Origin: Bacillus sp. N13C7
Lineage (GTDB): Bacteria; Bacillota; Bacilli; Bacillales; Bacillaceae
Length of the DNA: 64,000 bases
NCBI RefSeq assembly: GCF_026790065.1
Contig: NZ_JALAMO010000018.1
Span: 62,001 to 126,000 of the forward strand
Reading direction: 5' to 3'
Part shown: positions 29,170-38,642 of the stretch, one piece after another
Layout: the number at the start of each line of letters is the position of its first letter
How positions within the stretch are numbered: the first letter of the stretch is position 1
Notes under the pieces: model-generated
Database searches by the model: none
Seen by the model: the letters and a program-made list of their open reading frames with translations, nothing else
What the model was told of the DNA's origin: nothing
Position numbers and translations under genes: made by a program

Positions 29170-30486
29170 TTGCTTCACACTCGTTTTAAAGGGCAGGTCA
29201 AGTTTCACGATATCCTCGTATGTTTCTCTCTTTACGACTAAATGGTCCTCGCCATTTTCTACAAATACAACGGCAGGTCTTGGGATTCGATTGTAATTGT
29301 TGGCCATGCTGTATCCATAAGCGCCTGTACAAAAAACGGCAAGAAGATCACCTTCTTTTACTTCTGGCAGGTCAATATCCCAAATCAGCATATCACCGCT
29401 TTCACAGCACTTTCCGGCAATCGATACCGTTTGGTCATGTGCTTCACCGATACGATTGGCTGTCGCAGCTTCATATTTAGCCTGGTAGAGTGCAGGACGA
29501 ATATTGTCATTCATGCCTCCGTCTACAGCCACATACTGACGAACACCCGGCACTTCTTTTTGAGAGCCAACCGTATAAAGGGTTGTGCCTGCGTCTCCCA
29601 CGAGAGAACGGCCCGGCTCGATCCAAATTTCCGGAATGTCAAAACCGTATCGGGCAGCATTTTCTTTCACAGCTTCGATAATTTTTTCCACGTATTCAGT
29701 GGCGTGAAGCGGTTCATCGTCTTCCGTATAACGGATGCCGAAACCTCCTCCTAGATTCAAAACCTTGGATACAAATGAGTATGATTCTCTCCACTCGTCC
29801 AGTTTTTTAAAGATTTTTTCCGCAGCTAACACAAAACCGGCCGTATCAAAAATTTGCGAACCGATATGACAATGGACACCGAGCAGCTGAATATGTCCTG
29901 ATTGTAAGACTTGCTCAATCGCCCGTTCAGTTTGTCCGTTGTGCAGGTCGAATCCAAACTTTGAATCTTCCTGACCCGTTGTAATGTAGTCATGCGTATG
30001 TGCTTCTACTCCAGGCGTGATCCGCAAAAGAACATCGATGGAGTGCCCCGTTTCTTCACATAGGTCTTCCAATAGCGAAATTTCATAGAAATTATCCACC
30101 ACAATGCAGCCGATGCGATGCTCAAGTGCCATCCGCAGTTCTTCCCTGCTCTTGTTATTCCCATGAAAGTGAATGCGTTCTGCTGGAAAGCCTGCAGCAA
30201 CAGCGGTATAAAGCTCTCCCCCGGACACGACATCTAAAGATAGTCCCTCTTCCTCAGCGAGCTGAATCATTGCAACTGATGAGAACGCTTTGCTCGCATA
30301 TGCCACCTGTGCTTTCAGGCCTGCAGTAATAAATGCCTGCTTAAAGCTTTTAGCACGCTCACGTATTAAAGCCACATCATATACGTAAAGAGGTGTTCCA
30401 TATTTTTGCGCTAAATAAAGAGCGTCCACACCTCCGATTTCTAAATGCCCATGTTGATTTTGTCTGCTTGTGCCATGTAAGAACAA
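29167..30486 (-). CDS. lysA: Diaminopimelate decarboxylase LysA
   Basis: Decarboxylates meso-diaminopimelate to L-lysine, the last step of lysine synthesis, using pyridoxal phosphate. The 439-residue fold type III enzyme has the PLP lysine Lys66 in VAYASKAFSS, the GVHCHIGSQ motif, the glycine-rich phosphate loop GGGFGIRY, EPGRSLV, and the CESGD motif supplied across the dimer. I chose TTG at 30486, seven bases after AGAGGG and giving the known length; an ATG two codons earlier is too close to that site. It sits downstream of the spoVA operon with no clear terminator between. Confidence 0.96.
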   Translation of the reverse strand: MFLHGTSRQNQHGHLEIGGVDALYLAQKYGTPLYVYDVALIRERAKSFKQAFITAGLKAQVAYASKAFSSVAMIQLAEEEGLSLDVVSGGELYTAVAAGFPAERIHFHGNNKSREELRMALEHRIGCIVVDNFYEISLLEDLCEETGHSIDVLLRITPGVEAHTHDYITTGQEDSKFGFDLHNGQTERAIEQVLQSGHIQLLGVHCHIGSQIFDTAGFVLAAEKIFKKLDEWRESYSFVSKVLNLGGGFGIRYTEDDEPLHATEYVEKIIEAVKENAARYGFDIPEIWIEPGRSLVGDAGTTLYTVGSQKEVPGVRQYVAVDGGMNDNIRPALYQAKYEAATANRIGEAHDQTVSIAGKCCESGDMLIWDIDLPEVKEGDLLAVFCTGAYGYSMANNYNRIPRPAVVFVENGEDHLVVKRETYEDIVKLDLPFKTSVKQ

Positions 30487-30592
30487 TGTCATTCCCTCTT
30501 TCTCCGCTTATGGGTGAAAAGGACAGTTTTATAGACTGCCCCTTCATAATTAAGACATACATTATCATACTCTTCAGTCAGTTTCAATGCGA

Positions 30593-32074
30593 TTATGAAT
30601 TGGTAGGTTGTCTTAAGCGATTTCTTGGGTGAACGATACTGGGTCTTACTTTTGCACCAGGTTTTGCTGTGCGGATCAGTACCTGCCACAGCGCCTTGCC
30701 GTTAAAGGGAATTAGCGGCCATAAGTACGGTGTCTGGAGAGATTTGATGCTGGCCATGGCAATAATTAGTACTGTGAATCCAATAACGAGCCCTTTTATG
30801 TGAAATATGGCAACGAGTATCATGAGAGCAAGACGGCCCATTTTGTTTGCCAAGCTTAATTCATAACTAGGGGTCGCGAAAGTTCCAATTGCCGCAAGTG
30901 AGACGTATAGAATTACCTCTGGCGAAAACAGGCCGACTTCAATTGCAATTTGACCGATCAGCACTGCGGCAATAATACCCATTGCCGTCGATAAAGCTGT
31001 CGGGGTATGAATCGCAGCCATCCTGAGAAATTCGATCCCTAAGTCTGCTAAGAATATCTGCAGGATGATCGGGATATGCGTATTCTTATTTAAACCGATA
31101 AATTTCATATTCTCGGGCAGCAGGTCAGGCTGCAGCACAAAGAGAAACCAGATCGGGAGAAATATAGTGGATGCAATGATTCCGAAAAATCTTACCCATC
31201 TTAAAAAAGTACCGACTGTAGGAGCCTGCCTATATTCTTCAGCATGCTGGACATGGTGGAACAAAGTCGTCGGGGTGATAATTACACTCGGCGATGTATC
31301 AACCATGATGATGACATGACCCTCAAGCACATGATTGGCCGCGACATCGGGTCTTTCAGTATAGCGGACAAGCGGATATGGGTTATAGCCTTGTTTAATA
31401 ATGAATTCCTCGACTGTTTTGTCTGCCATTGTTAATCCGTCGACGTCAATCGCAGCAACTTCTTTCTCCACGATGTCAACCAGATCTGGATCTGCAATAT
31501 CTTCTATATAACAAATGCTCAGATCCGTTTTTGACCGCTCGCCGACCTTTGTCATCTTGATGCGAAGACGTTCGTCTCTGATCCGCCTTCTGAGAAGGGC
31601 TGTATTGACGACGATATTTTCAACAAATCCGTCTCTGGCTCCCCTGACCACCTTTTCCGTATCAGGTTCTTCCGGATTTCTGCCCGGATAGCTTCTAACA
31701 TCAATAATAAACGCGAAGCCTGCATCTTCCACAATGACTGCAACCAGTCCGGAGAGCACCTGATCAGTGGTTTCATCCAGCGTTTTTACTTTTTCAACCT
31801 GGGCGTTAAGCAGCCTGTTTTCGACGATATCGATCAGCTTATCAGAATCTTCTTTCCGATTATTAATGGCGACAAGCTCTCTCATTAAATGAATAATGTA
31901 CGCTGTATCACATAATCCATTCAGATAGTAAAGCTGGATTTCTTTGTCCAAAATGGTGAGCTTGCGAACACCCACATCATAGCTCGCTCCCATCCCAACA
32001 CGATTTTTGAAGTACGCTTCATTTTTGGCTGGATTCCGATAAACCCGGATTTGGTCTTTCGTTTGGTCCGGCAT
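30593..32074 (-). CDS. spoVAF: SpoVAF, GerA-A-type spore germination membrane protein
   Basis: A 493-residue protein homologous to the A subunits of GerA-type nutrient receptors: a soluble N-terminal half (about 1-290) followed by about five membrane spans, with [15 protein letters not shown] and [11 protein letters not shown] as family landmarks. In spores it acts beside SpoVA and is proposed to form, with YqhR, an ion channel that amplifies germination. It overlaps spoVAEA by 56 bases, an unusually long overlap. The terminal gene of the operon, expressed in the forespore. Confidence 0.95.
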   Translation of the reverse strand: MPDQTKDQIRVYRNPAKNEAYFKNRVGMGASYDVGVRKLTILDKEIQLYYLNGLCDTAYIIHLMRELVAINNRKEDSDKLIDIVENRLLNAQVEKVKTLDETTDQVLSGLVAVIVEDAGFAFIIDVRSYPGRNPEEPDTEKVVRGARDGFVENIVVNTALLRRRIRDERLRIKMTKVGERSKTDLSICYIEDIADPDLVDIVEKEVAAIDVDGLTMADKTVEEFIIKQGYNPYPLVRYTERPDVAANHVLEGHVIIMVDTSPSVIITPTTLFHHVQHAEEYRQAPTVGTFLRWVRFFGIIASTIFLPIWFLFVLQPDLLPENMKFIGLNKNTHIPIILQIFLADLGIEFLRMAAIHTPTALSTAMGIIAAVLIGQIAIEVGLFSPEVILYVSLAAIGTFATPSYELSLANKMGRLALMILVAIFHIKGLVIGFTVLIIAMASIKSLQTPYLWPLIPFNGKALWQVLIRTAKPGAKVRPSIVHPRNRLRQPTNS

Positions 32075-32636
32075 GATACCCGCTCCTTTCTAAAATAAAC
32101 TCGACCGCTTTCATGGTGATGGGCGACCCTCTTGAGATATCGTCTTTTCTGCCCATTTTGCCAATATCTCCGATACCGACAATAAGCGGCAGATCAAGTT
32201 TATCAAGGCAATAGACAGTGTCCCCGTTCATTCTGTGTTCATCAAATTCCCGTTCTCCGACTTTATCGACGCCATATTCTGTTATTTCTCCATTGCGGTC
32301 AATGCTTACGTCAACTCTGGTCCATTCAGCCTGGTGGGTTTTTGAAGCAACCGCAATCACACCGAGCACTTCAATTGACGGATGGGTGGCAACATAGGTC
32401 AGAGCGGTTTCTCCCGGACCCTCTCCTTGTAGGCCTGAGTCGTCAAACATGACAAATACGGGATCATATGGTGCTGAGGTGATCAGCTTAACAAGCTCTG
32501 CACCGCTGCGGATGGAGGGGTTGCCCTTTGATTGCGAAATACATCGCCCCCCCACTTGGCTTGCGGCATATTCAATTGTTTTAGCGGCATATACGTCCCC
32601 GTCTGTTACCAGTATGACCTTTCGCTTTGTCGTCAT
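32019..32636 (-). CDS. spoVAEA: SpoVAEA, soluble SpoVA operon protein
   Basis: A 205-residue soluble protein of the spoVA cluster, without membrane span. It begins [23 protein letters not shown] and contains [18 protein letters not shown], a fold of unknown activity. It is reported to be conserved with SpoVAF but not essential for dipicolinate uptake. The last 18 codons overlap spoVAF, whose start lies inside it. It is 7 bases downstream of spoVAEB. Confidence 0.93.
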   Translation of the reverse strand: MTTKRKVILVTDGDVYAAKTIEYAASQVGGRCISQSKGNPSIRSGAELVKLITSAPYDPVFVMFDDSGLQGEGPGETALTYVATHPSIEVLGVIAVASKTHQAEWTRVDVSIDRNGEITEYGVDKVGEREFDEHRMNGDTVYCLDKLDLPLIVGIGDIGKMGRKDDISRGSPITMKAVEFILERSGYHAGPNERPNPGLSESSQK

Positions 32637-32643
32637 GTCGGCA

Positions 32644-32994
32644 TTATCCTTTCGGTTTGAAAATAACAGCTACGAGAAAGGCGAAGAGAATGGCGGCTGA
32701 GATACCAGCAGAGGTCAGCTCAAAAATCCCCATGCCGATTCCAATAAATCCGTGTATGTGCGCCTGATGCATGGCACCATGCAGAAGACTGTGGCCAAAG
32801 CTGACAATCGGAACGGTGGCGCCCCCTCCGGCAAATTCAATAAATTTATCGTAAATGCCAAATCCATCTAAAATCGCCCCGATAACGACAAAGGATGTCA
32901 TGACGTGGGCTGGCGTTAATTTAAATATGTCTAACAGCAGCTGGCCGACAATACAAATGGCCCCGCCGCATACAAAAGCCAAAAGGTAATCCAT
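32644..32994 (-). CDS. spoVAEB: SpoVAEB, dipicolinate channel subunit
   Basis: A 116-residue hydrophobic protein with three or four membrane spans, paralogous to SpoVAC (both share a [21 protein letters not shown]-like block, residues about 38-58 here, and [10 protein letters not shown]). It is required with SpoVAC and SpoVAD for moving Ca-dipicolinate into the forespore and out during germination. ATG at 32994 gives the known size; it starts one base after spoVAD stops. Confidence 0.95.
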   Translation of the reverse strand: MDYLLAFVCGGAICIVGQLLLDIFKLTPAHVMTSFVVIGAILDGFGIYDKFIEFAGGGATVPIVSFGHSLLHGAMHQAHIHGFIGIGMGIFELTSAGISAAILFAFLVAVIFKPKG

Positions 32995-32995
32995 G

Positions 32996-34012
32996 TTAAG
33001 ATGCACCTCCTGCACGCTCAAATACAACCCCGTGGGCAATAGTCGGGATGGTTTCTTTTTGCTGAATCATTGTCGGGCTTAACAGCGCCCCGGTCGCCAC
33101 GACAAATACACGGTTTAACTTTCCTTCTCTCAGCTGCTTAAAAATGTGAGAGTAGGTGACAATTGCTGAACAAGCACAGCCGCTCCCTCCGGCAAAGACC
33201 TGCTGATCTGGTGTATAAACCAAAAGCCCGCAATCATCATGCTTTGTGCCAACCGGATAACCGTCTTCTTTTAAAATGTCTTTCACGATGGGAGATCCGA
33301 CGCCGGAAAGGTCACCTGTCAGGATAAGATCATAGTCATCCGCTGTCCGGTTCAGGTCTTTAAAATGCTGCTTAATCGTATCAGCTGCAGCCGGAGCCAT
33401 GGCTGATCCCATATCAAACGGATCTGTAATTCCTAAGTCAGAAACCTTTCCGACAGTCGCGCTTGTGATTTGGATATCACTTGGTGTCTGACTGATGACA
33501 ACAGCTCCGCTTCCGGTTACCGTGGAGGTGGCAGTGTCCGGTTTTTGACCACCGTATTCCGTCGGATAGCGAAACTGTCTTTCCGCTGTGGCATTATGAC
33601 TGCTGGTGGCAGCGATTGCCCTCTTGGCAAACCCACCGTCCACTAAAGCTGATGCGACAGCCACCGTTTCCATAGATGTTGAACAGGCGCCAAACATACA
33701 AAGGAACGGAATTTTTAAGTGTCTTGCCACATAGTTGGCCGTTACGTTTTGGTTTAGCAAATCGCCTGCCAGCAATAAATCAATATCATCTATTGTCAGA
33801 TTATTTTTTTGAAGCGCTGTATTCACAGCATCTTCCATCAGCTGCCGTTCAGCCATTTCCCAGCTTTTTTGATTACAGTGCATTTCGTCATAGGTTTTAT
33901 CATATAAAGAGCCAAGCGGGCCGTCTTTTTCCTTTGGCCCTGCTGCTGTTCCAGCTGAATTGACAAATAAGGGATTTTCGAATACCCAGGTTTGCTTTCC
34001 TGTTAATTTCAT
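32996..34012 (-). CDS. spoVAD: SpoVAD, dipicolinate-binding protein
   Basis: A 338-residue protein with a thiolase/ketoacyl-synthase-like fold that binds dipicolinic acid and plugs the SpoVAC/SpoVAEB channel. Landmarks include [14 protein letters not shown] (about 109-122) and [14 protein letters not shown] (about 273-286). The catalytic role of the fold is presumed lost. The ATG at 34012 is eight bases after GGAGG; the ATG two codons earlier is too close. It lies 12 bases downstream of spoVAC. Confidence 0.96.
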   Translation of the reverse strand: MKLTGKQTWVFENPLFVNSAGTAAGPKEKDGPLGSLYDKTYDEMHCNQKSWEMAERQLMEDAVNTALQKNNLTIDDIDLLLAGDLLNQNVTANYVARHLKIPFLCMFGACSTSMETVAVASALVDGGFAKRAIAATSSHNATAERQFRYPTEYGGQKPDTATSTVTGSGAVVISQTPSDIQITSATVGKVSDLGITDPFDMGSAMAPAAADTIKQHFKDLNRTADDYDLILTGDLSGVGSPIVKDILKEDGYPVGTKHDDCGLLVYTPDQQVFAGGSGCACSAIVTYSHIFKQLREGKLNRVFVVATGALLSPTMIQQKETIPTIAHGVVFERAGGAS

Positions 34013-34024
34013 TTTCATTTCCTC

Positions 34025-34477
34025 CTATGACATCAGTTTCTCAAAAGCAAACCGAATCATTCCGACGATGTAAGCAGCCACAACACCGAAAACGATGACA
34101 TTACCCGCGAGTTTAAACATGTTTGTCGCTACCCCAAGCACTAACCCCTCGCTTTTATATTCAAGAGCCGCGCTTGCCATGCTGTTGGCAAAACCTGTGA
34201 CCGGTACGGCTGAGCCGGCGCCTGCAAACTGTCCGATTCTGTCATAGATGCCGAATCCAGTAAGCAGGGCTGATACTAATATCAGCGTTGCCGCCGTTGG
34301 ATTTCCCGCTGTTTTTTCATTAAAATCAAAAAAATGGATATAAAAATTCTGCAGACCTTGCCCGATCATACAGATCAGACCGCCTACCAGAAAGGCTTTG
34401 ACACAGTTCCAGACGTAAGGCGGCTTAGGCTGATACGTTTTTACTTTTGATTTGTAGTTTTCTTTTATGTTTGTCAT
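34025..34477 (-). CDS. spoVAC: SpoVAC, dipicolinate channel subunit
   Basis: A 150-residue membrane protein with about four spans. It starts with a basic cytoplasmic tail (MTNIKENYKSKVKTYQPK) followed by CVKAFLVGGLICMIGQGLQ and LLTGFGIYDRIGQFAGAGSA. SpoVAC behaves as a mechanosensitive channel for dipicolinate (family knowledge). The GFGIYD block is shared with SpoVAEB. A strong AGGAGG site precedes the start. Confidence 0.96.
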   Translation of the reverse strand: MTNIKENYKSKVKTYQPKPPYVWNCVKAFLVGGLICMIGQGLQNFYIHFFDFNEKTAGNPTAATLILVSALLTGFGIYDRIGQFAGAGSAVPVTGFANSMASAALEYKSEGLVLGVATNMFKLAGNVIVFGVVAAYIVGMIRFAFEKLMS

Positions 34478-34489
34478 CTTGAAACCTCC

Positions 34490-34915
34490 TTATGAATGGT
34501 CAATAAAATATAGCCAGTGAAATAAAGATCCCGCGATTTTCCCAATCACGATGGCCATTAACAGAATAATGATTTTACTTCTGAGCCCGATGCGTTTTGC
34601 TAATATCGGCAGAACATTTAATACCTCTGTAAGGGCAGCCGCAAGCATTCCGACAAACACACCTGCCAGCAGCCCGACCGGTACGGCAATCCATTTTGTT
34701 AAAAAAAGATGGTTCATATGAAGCGTCTCCCATCCCCCGCAAACCGCGCCAAGAATAACAGCCGCTTCATAAGCCTGAACGAATCTCATCGTTTTGGTGA
34801 GCTGCATCAGCCGCGGAATGATCCCCATTACGGTTAAAAAAGCAACGAAGCCAGCCCCCACCGTGATGCCTCCGCCGAGCCCGACAAAAATAATGAACAA
34901 TACACTAACGATCAT
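34490..34915 (-). CDS. spoVAB: SpoVAB, membrane protein of the spoVA operon
   Basis: A 141-residue hydrophobic protein with about four or five membrane spans (starting [25 protein letters not shown]). Needed in B. subtilis for dipicolinate accumulation, though absent from some other spore formers, which suggests a helper role. Its start overlaps spoVAA by 11 bases. The biochemical function is unknown. Confidence 0.95.
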   Translation of the reverse strand: MIVSVLFIIFVGLGGGITVGAGFVAFLTVMGIIPRLMQLTKTMRFVQAYEAAVILGAVCGGWETLHMNHLFLTKWIAVPVGLLAGVFVGMLAAALTEVLNVLPILAKRIGLRSKIIILLMAIVIGKIAGSLFHWLYFIDHS

Positions 34916-35525
34916 GCAGATCCTTTATTGTTTCTTGATTCTCATGCATGGCCACATATTGGTCGAGGTCAAGCTGATAGTTAAACATCTCAACCTCCAG
35001 CGGGCTGGGCTCTTCGTTAAGGCGCTTTTTAAATATGTGGTTAAAAAACACGATCATCCCCAGTCCCAAGCCGATGCTGTATGGGATTTGAAGCAAATAT
35101 GGATAGTCATTCCTCTCTCCGGTAATGATTTCATAAAGTGCGATATGAACATCTCTCATGCTGACATCCTCATGAAAGTTCATGATAGCAAGACACGATC
35201 CGATAAACAGAAGCAGCCAGACACCGATAAACAGAACCGTTGATATTTGCCGTTTCCGGTACTGGATTTCAACAATGGTTTCTGCTCCGCCTACCGTTTG
35301 AACATCAAGTGTCGGATCTTGTATATGAATGGCTTTGAGGACTTGTATGATATCCAGAATTACGATATTTTTATCCTTTTCGCTCACCTGATAAAGCGGC
35401 ATAGCTGCAAGTTTCTTTTTCAGCTGAAGCTGCCCTTCAATTTGCGCTGCATCTCCAACCGTGATGATATCACCCGGGTGGGCCAGCACCCGGTGGCGAA
35501 GTCGGATAAATATACGTCGTTCCAT
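34905..35525 (-). CDS. spoVAA: SpoVAA, first protein of the spoVA operon
   Basis: A 206-residue protein with a soluble N-terminal domain (about 1-90; [22 protein letters not shown]) and two membrane spans (about 96-116 and 148-165). Required with SpoVAB for dipicolinate uptake in B. subtilis. Two adjacent ATGs follow GGTGA; I chose the second for spacing and length. It is preceded by a sigma-G-type promoter and by the terminator of sigF, which separates spoVA from spoIIA. Confidence 0.94.
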   Translation of the reverse strand: MERRIFIRLRHRVLAHPGDIITVGDAAQIEGQLQLKKKLAAMPLYQVSEKDKNIVILDIIQVLKAIHIQDPTLDVQTVGGAETIVEIQYRKRQISTVLFIGVWLLLFIGSCLAIMNFHEDVSMRDVHIALYEIITGERNDYPYLLQIPYSIGLGLGMIVFFNHIFKKRLNEEPSPLEVEMFNYQLDLDQYVAMHENQETIKDLHDR

Positions 35526-35557
35526 CATTGATCACCATCTTTCGGTGGTTATATATG

Positions 35558-35587
35558 TAGTATGTGGTTCGATTTTGTTCTCATTCA
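35558..35587 (-). promoter_or_regulatory. Sigma-G-type promoter of the spoVA operon
   Basis: On the minus strand TGAATG (35582-35587) and CATACTA (35558-35564) are 17 bases apart, matching the forespore sigma-G consensus, 32 bases upstream of spoVAA. Confidence 0.8.
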
Positions 35588-35627
35588 TCCGCTCGAAAAG
35601 ACCATAAATTACCACGCTTTTGCACAC

Positions 35628-35659
35628 AAAAAAGCCAGCCTGCATCGCAGACTAGCTTT
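35628..35659 (-). terminator. Terminator of the spoIIA operon
   Basis: AGCTAGTCTGC and GCAGGCTGGCT arms (with G-T pairs) and a T6 run on the minus strand, overlapping the sigF stop. Confidence 0.8.
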
Positions 35660-36419
35660 CTGTATGATCCATTTGAATCTTGATCTGTTTTAATATTTTC
35701 TTTTCAAGCCTGGAAACCTGCACTTGAGAAATCCCGAGCCGCTCAGCCACCTCGGATTGTGTCTGGTCTTTATAATACCTGAGATAGACGATTAATTTTT
35801 CCCTTTCCTCCAAATCGCTGATCGCTTCTTTCAGCGCAATCTTGTCAAACCATTTTTCCTCTGAGTTGTCAGCAATTTGATCGAGCAGGGTGATCGGATC
35901 TCCGTCATTCTCATAAACGGTTTCGTGAATCGAAGACGGAGCCCTTACCGCCTCTTGTGCAAGTACGACATCTTCTGCTTCAATCTCCAAATGGTCGGCG
36001 ATCTCCTGCACTGTCGGCACTCTTCCCAGTGTTTTTGATAGCTCGTCCTTCGCGCGCCGGATTTTGTTTCCAAGCTCTTTTAATGACCTTGACACCTTTA
36101 CAGTTCCGTCATCACGGATAAAGCGCTGAATTTCACCGATAATCATCGGCACTGCATACGTTGAAAAACGCACATCATAGGTTAAATCAAATTTGTCAAC
36201 AGATTTTAACAGCCCGATGCAGCCGATCTGGAAGAGATCGTCAGGCTCGTACCCTCTGTTTAAAAACCGCTGTACGACTGACCAAACAAGACGCATGTTT
36301 TTTTCTATGAGGAGGTCTCTTGCCTGCTGGTCGCCATTTTGGCTTTGTTTGATTAATTCCTTTACTTCATGATCCTTCAGCTGAGCGTTTTTGCCGTTTT
36401 TCTTAACCTCCACATCCAT
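35652..36419 (-). CDS. sigF: Forespore RNA polymerase sigma factor SigF
   Basis: A 255-residue group 3 sigma factor, the first compartment-specific factor of sporulation, active only in the forespore. Region 2 (about 45-115) has NMRLVWSVVQRFLNRGYEPDD with QIGCIGLLKSV and FSTYAVPMIIGEI; region 3 has RSLKELGNKIRR; region 4 (about 195-250) has the helix-turn-helix SEVAERLGISQVQVSRLEKK. SpoIIAB sequesters it until the septum forms. Third gene of the operon, 11 bases after spoIIAB. Confidence 0.98.
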   Translation of the reverse strand: MDVEVKKNGKNAQLKDHEVKELIKQSQNGDQQARDLLIEKNMRLVWSVVQRFLNRGYEPDDLFQIGCIGLLKSVDKFDLTYDVRFSTYAVPMIIGEIQRFIRDDGTVKVSRSLKELGNKIRRAKDELSKTLGRVPTVQEIADHLEIEAEDVVLAQEAVRAPSSIHETVYENDGDPITLLDQIADNSEEKWFDKIALKEAISDLEEREKLIVYLRYYKDQTQSEVAERLGISQVQVSRLEKKILKQIKIQMDHTES

Positions 36420-36430
36420 AACAAATCTCC

Positions 36431-36871
36431 TTAATTACAAAGCGCTTTGCTTTTTGATAAGTGCTTTGTTAAGCGAATCGTCGTTCCCATCTCGGGCGAT
36501 GAATCGATACTGACATCATCCATGAAATTTTCCATAATGGTAAAGCCCATTCCAGACCGCTCAAGCTCAGGCTTCGTCGTGAATAAGGGCTGGCGGGCTT
36601 CTTCAAGATCTGTAATGCCCAAGCCTTCATCACGAATGGTCATGTATACGACATGATCTTCCAGCGTCACTGAAATGTAAACCTTCCCGTCACTGTTCTC
36701 TTCATATCCATGGATAATGGCGTTCGTCACCGCCTCTGACACAACTGTTTTGATTTCGGTCAGTTCGTCCATTGTCGGATCTAGCTGGGCAATAAATGAA
36801 GCAACTGTCACACGGGCGAATGATTCATTCTGGCTGAGGGCAGAAAACTCAAGATGCATTTCATTTTTCAT
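36431..36871 (-). CDS. spoIIAB: Anti-sigma-F factor and kinase SpoIIAB
   Basis: A 146-residue GHKL-family serine kinase. With ATP it binds SigF, and it phosphorylates SpoIIAA on serine. The ATP-binding fold has the N box [13 protein letters not shown] (about 46-58), G1 motif DEGLGI (about 80-85) and the G2 loop SGMGFTIM. It overlaps spoIIAA by 4 bases. The operon order AA-AB-SigF fixes stoichiometry of the switch. Confidence 0.98.
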   Translation of the reverse strand: MKNEMHLEFSALSQNESFARVTVASFIAQLDPTMDELTEIKTVVSEAVTNAIIHGYEENSDGKVYISVTLEDHVVYMTIRDEGLGITDLEEARQPLFTTKPELERSGMGFTIMENFMDDVSIDSSPEMGTTIRLTKHLSKSKALCN

Positions 36872-37221
36872 GATGCCACCCCCAGCGTCAGCAGCGCCTG
36901 CTGCTCAGATTGTTCAAATCGGATAATTTTAAACAGACCCGACATATCAAACAACCGTTTCACCGCAGGAGAGATAGCGCAAACGACCATTTCTCCGCCA
37001 ATTTGCTTAATTTGCTTGTATCTTCCTAAAATAACGCCAAGCCCTGAGCTGTCCATAAAGGAAAGGTCCTCCAGATTCAGCACGATATGGCGAATATCAT
37101 CCTTCTCCAATGATTGAGTCACTTTTTGTTTTAACGTTTCGGCCGTATGGTGATCGAGTTCGCCTGTTAATCGAATACAAAGCACAGATTCTTTGACATG
37201 CATGTCAATTCCAAGGCTCAT
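36868..37221 (-). CDS. spoIIAA: Anti-anti-sigma factor SpoIIAA
   Basis: A 117-residue STAS-domain protein that, when dephosphorylated by SpoIIE, displaces SigF from SpoIIAB. The phosphoacceptor Ser58 lies in [14 protein letters not shown] chose the ATG at 37221, six bases after AAGGAGGA, giving the known length; the ATG two codons earlier directly abuts the site. First gene of the spoIIA operon, with its own sigma-H-type promoter downstream of dacF. Confidence 0.98.
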   Translation of the reverse strand: MSLGIDMHVKESVLCIRLTGELDHHTAETLKQKVTQSLEKDDIRHIVLNLEDLSFMDSSGLGVILGRYKQIKQIGGEMVVCAISPAVKRLFDMSGLFKIIRFEQSEQQALLTLGVAS

Positions 37222-37255
37222 GCTCATTCCTCCTTGATATGATCGGATAATGAGT

Positions 37256-37282
37256 GTTTCGATTTCGACGGAATGAATTCCT
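37256..37282 (-). promoter_or_regulatory. Sigma-H-type promoter of the spoIIA operon
   Basis: On the minus strand AGGAATT (37276-37282) is followed 12 bases on by ATCGAAAC, close to the sigma-H pattern (AGGAWWT, RNNGAAT). Nearby TTTGTCAC and CGTCGAAA resemble Spo0A boxes (TGTCGAA), in keeping with known Spo0A activation. Confidence 0.65.
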
Positions 37283-37316
37283 TCACCGTGACAAAACTAG
37301 TGGTCATTCGGCATAT

Positions 37317-38486
37317 TTACTTAAATTTTGTCCAGTCTCCCATCGTTCGCTTCAAGAATGTTAAGAACCCGGCTTTCTTCATATCTTCTTTAGCAGCAAC
37401 AGGGCTTTCAGCGAGCACTTCTCCATCCTTTTTCAGGATAAGAGTGCCAAGCTCTTGGCCTTTTTGAATCGGAGCACTGACATTGTCATTCATTTTGATT
37501 TCTTTTTTCACGTTTTTCATATCCTCGCCTTTTTTCGTCAATATTGAAATCGGCTCAGATGTCGTAAGTTCGACAAATTTTTGTTTTCCTTTTTTGACCT
37601 GTACTTTTGCGACTGTTTCATTTCGTTTATATAAAGGATGCGTTTCATATTGACTAAAAGCGAAATCAAGCATTTTTGTTACTTGCGCGTTTCTTTCTTT
37701 AGGTGTGCTCGCCCCGAACACAACCGCAATGGCCCGCATGTTTCCTTTTTTAGCCGAAGCAGTTAAGCAATATTTTGCTTCTCCTGTATAGCCTGTTTTT
37801 ACGCCGTCTACGCCAGGATAAAACTTGATAAGCCGATTCGTATTGACCAGCCAAAACTTTTTGTCAGTATTTTCGCGCAGGTAATCTTCATACGTGCCGG
37901 TAAATTTCGTTATTGATTCGTATTTCAGTAATTCCTTAGCCATGATTGCCATGTCATAAGCAGAGCTGTAATGCCCTTCCTCGGTCAATCCGGTCGGGTT
38001 TTTGAAGGATGTGTTTTTCAAGCCCAGCTCTTTAGCTTTTTTGTTCATCTTCTTCACAAATTCTTCTTCAGAGCCGGAAATAAATTCAGCCATCGCTACG
38101 GAAGCGTCATTTCCCGATGCGATTGCGATGCCTTTGAGCATTTCTTTGACAGTCATTTCCTCACCGGGCTCGAGGAAGATCTGTGAGCCGCCCATTGAAG
38201 CCGCATGCTCACTTGTACGGACCTTATCACTCATTTTGATTTTGCCTTCATCTAAAGCTTCCATAATTAAAAGCATCGTCATAATTTTCGTCATGCTTGC
38301 AGGCGCCAGTCTCTCATTGCTGTTTTTGTTGTAAAGCACTTTTCCTGTGTCACGTTCTATCAGCACCGCAGACTTCGCTTCATGAGCTAGCTCCGATGTA
38401 CGTTTTCCGTCTTGTTTTGCAAATGCAGACGGTGCAAATGTAAGTAGCATTATACCAATCAACAAAGTGGATAAAAGACGTTTCAT
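37317..38486 (-). CDS. dacF: Sporulation D-alanyl-D-alanine carboxypeptidase DacF
   Basis: A 389-residue S11-family penicillin-binding protein made in the forespore, which with DacB adjusts cortex cross-linking. Signal peptide at about 1-23 (ending AFA), SMTK (Ser64, Lys67), SGN (124-126) and a KTG motif after GVDGV; the C-terminal domain and an amphipathic anchor follow. The ATG at 38486 gives the known length; 32 further open codons upstream lack a ribosome site. It precedes spoIIAA, and read-through from dacF into spoIIA late in sporulation is known. Confidence 0.96.
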   Translation of the reverse strand: MKRLLSTLLIGIMLLTFAPSAFAKQDGKRTSELAHEAKSAVLIERDTGKVLYNKNSNERLAPASMTKIMTMLLIMEALDEGKIKMSDKVRTSEHAASMGGSQIFLEPGEEMTVKEMLKGIAIASGNDASVAMAEFISGSEEEFVKKMNKKAKELGLKNTSFKNPTGLTEEGHYSSAYDMAIMAKELLKYESITKFTGTYEDYLRENTDKKFWLVNTNRLIKFYPGVDGVKTGYTGEAKYCLTASAKKGNMRAIAVVFGASTPKERNAQVTKMLDFAFSQYETHPLYKRNETVAKVQVKKGKQKFVELTTSEPISILTKKGEDMKNVKKEIKMNDNVSAPIQKGQELGTLILKKDGEVLAESPVAAKEDMKKAGFLTFLKRTMGDWTKFK

Positions 38487-38581
38487 CTCAAAAGCCCTCC
38501 ATTTCATAATCCTTTTTATTTTTTCCAAGCGGGATGGTTTTATACACCACTGATGGAAAATGTTTCGTATCTTTTTTGGCA

Positions 38582-38621
38582 TAAAAAAAGACAGCTGCGT
38601 CCATGAGACACAGCTGTCTTG
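38582..38621 (-). terminator. Terminator of drm-pupG
   Basis: AAGACAGCTG and CAGCTGTCTT arms with an extended loop, T7 on the minus strand, about 20 bases after the pupG stop. Confidence 0.88.
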
Positions 38622-38642
38622 ATCTTGCTATGATTTAATTTT

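Noticed and set aside
29242-29754. 170-codon plus-strand frame opposite lysA
   Set aside because: Antisense to conserved LysA active-site blocks; composition is not protein-like.
28991-30592. Lysine riboswitch upstream of lysA
   Set aside because: The 106 bases between lysA and spoVAF are too short and lack L-box conserved motifs.
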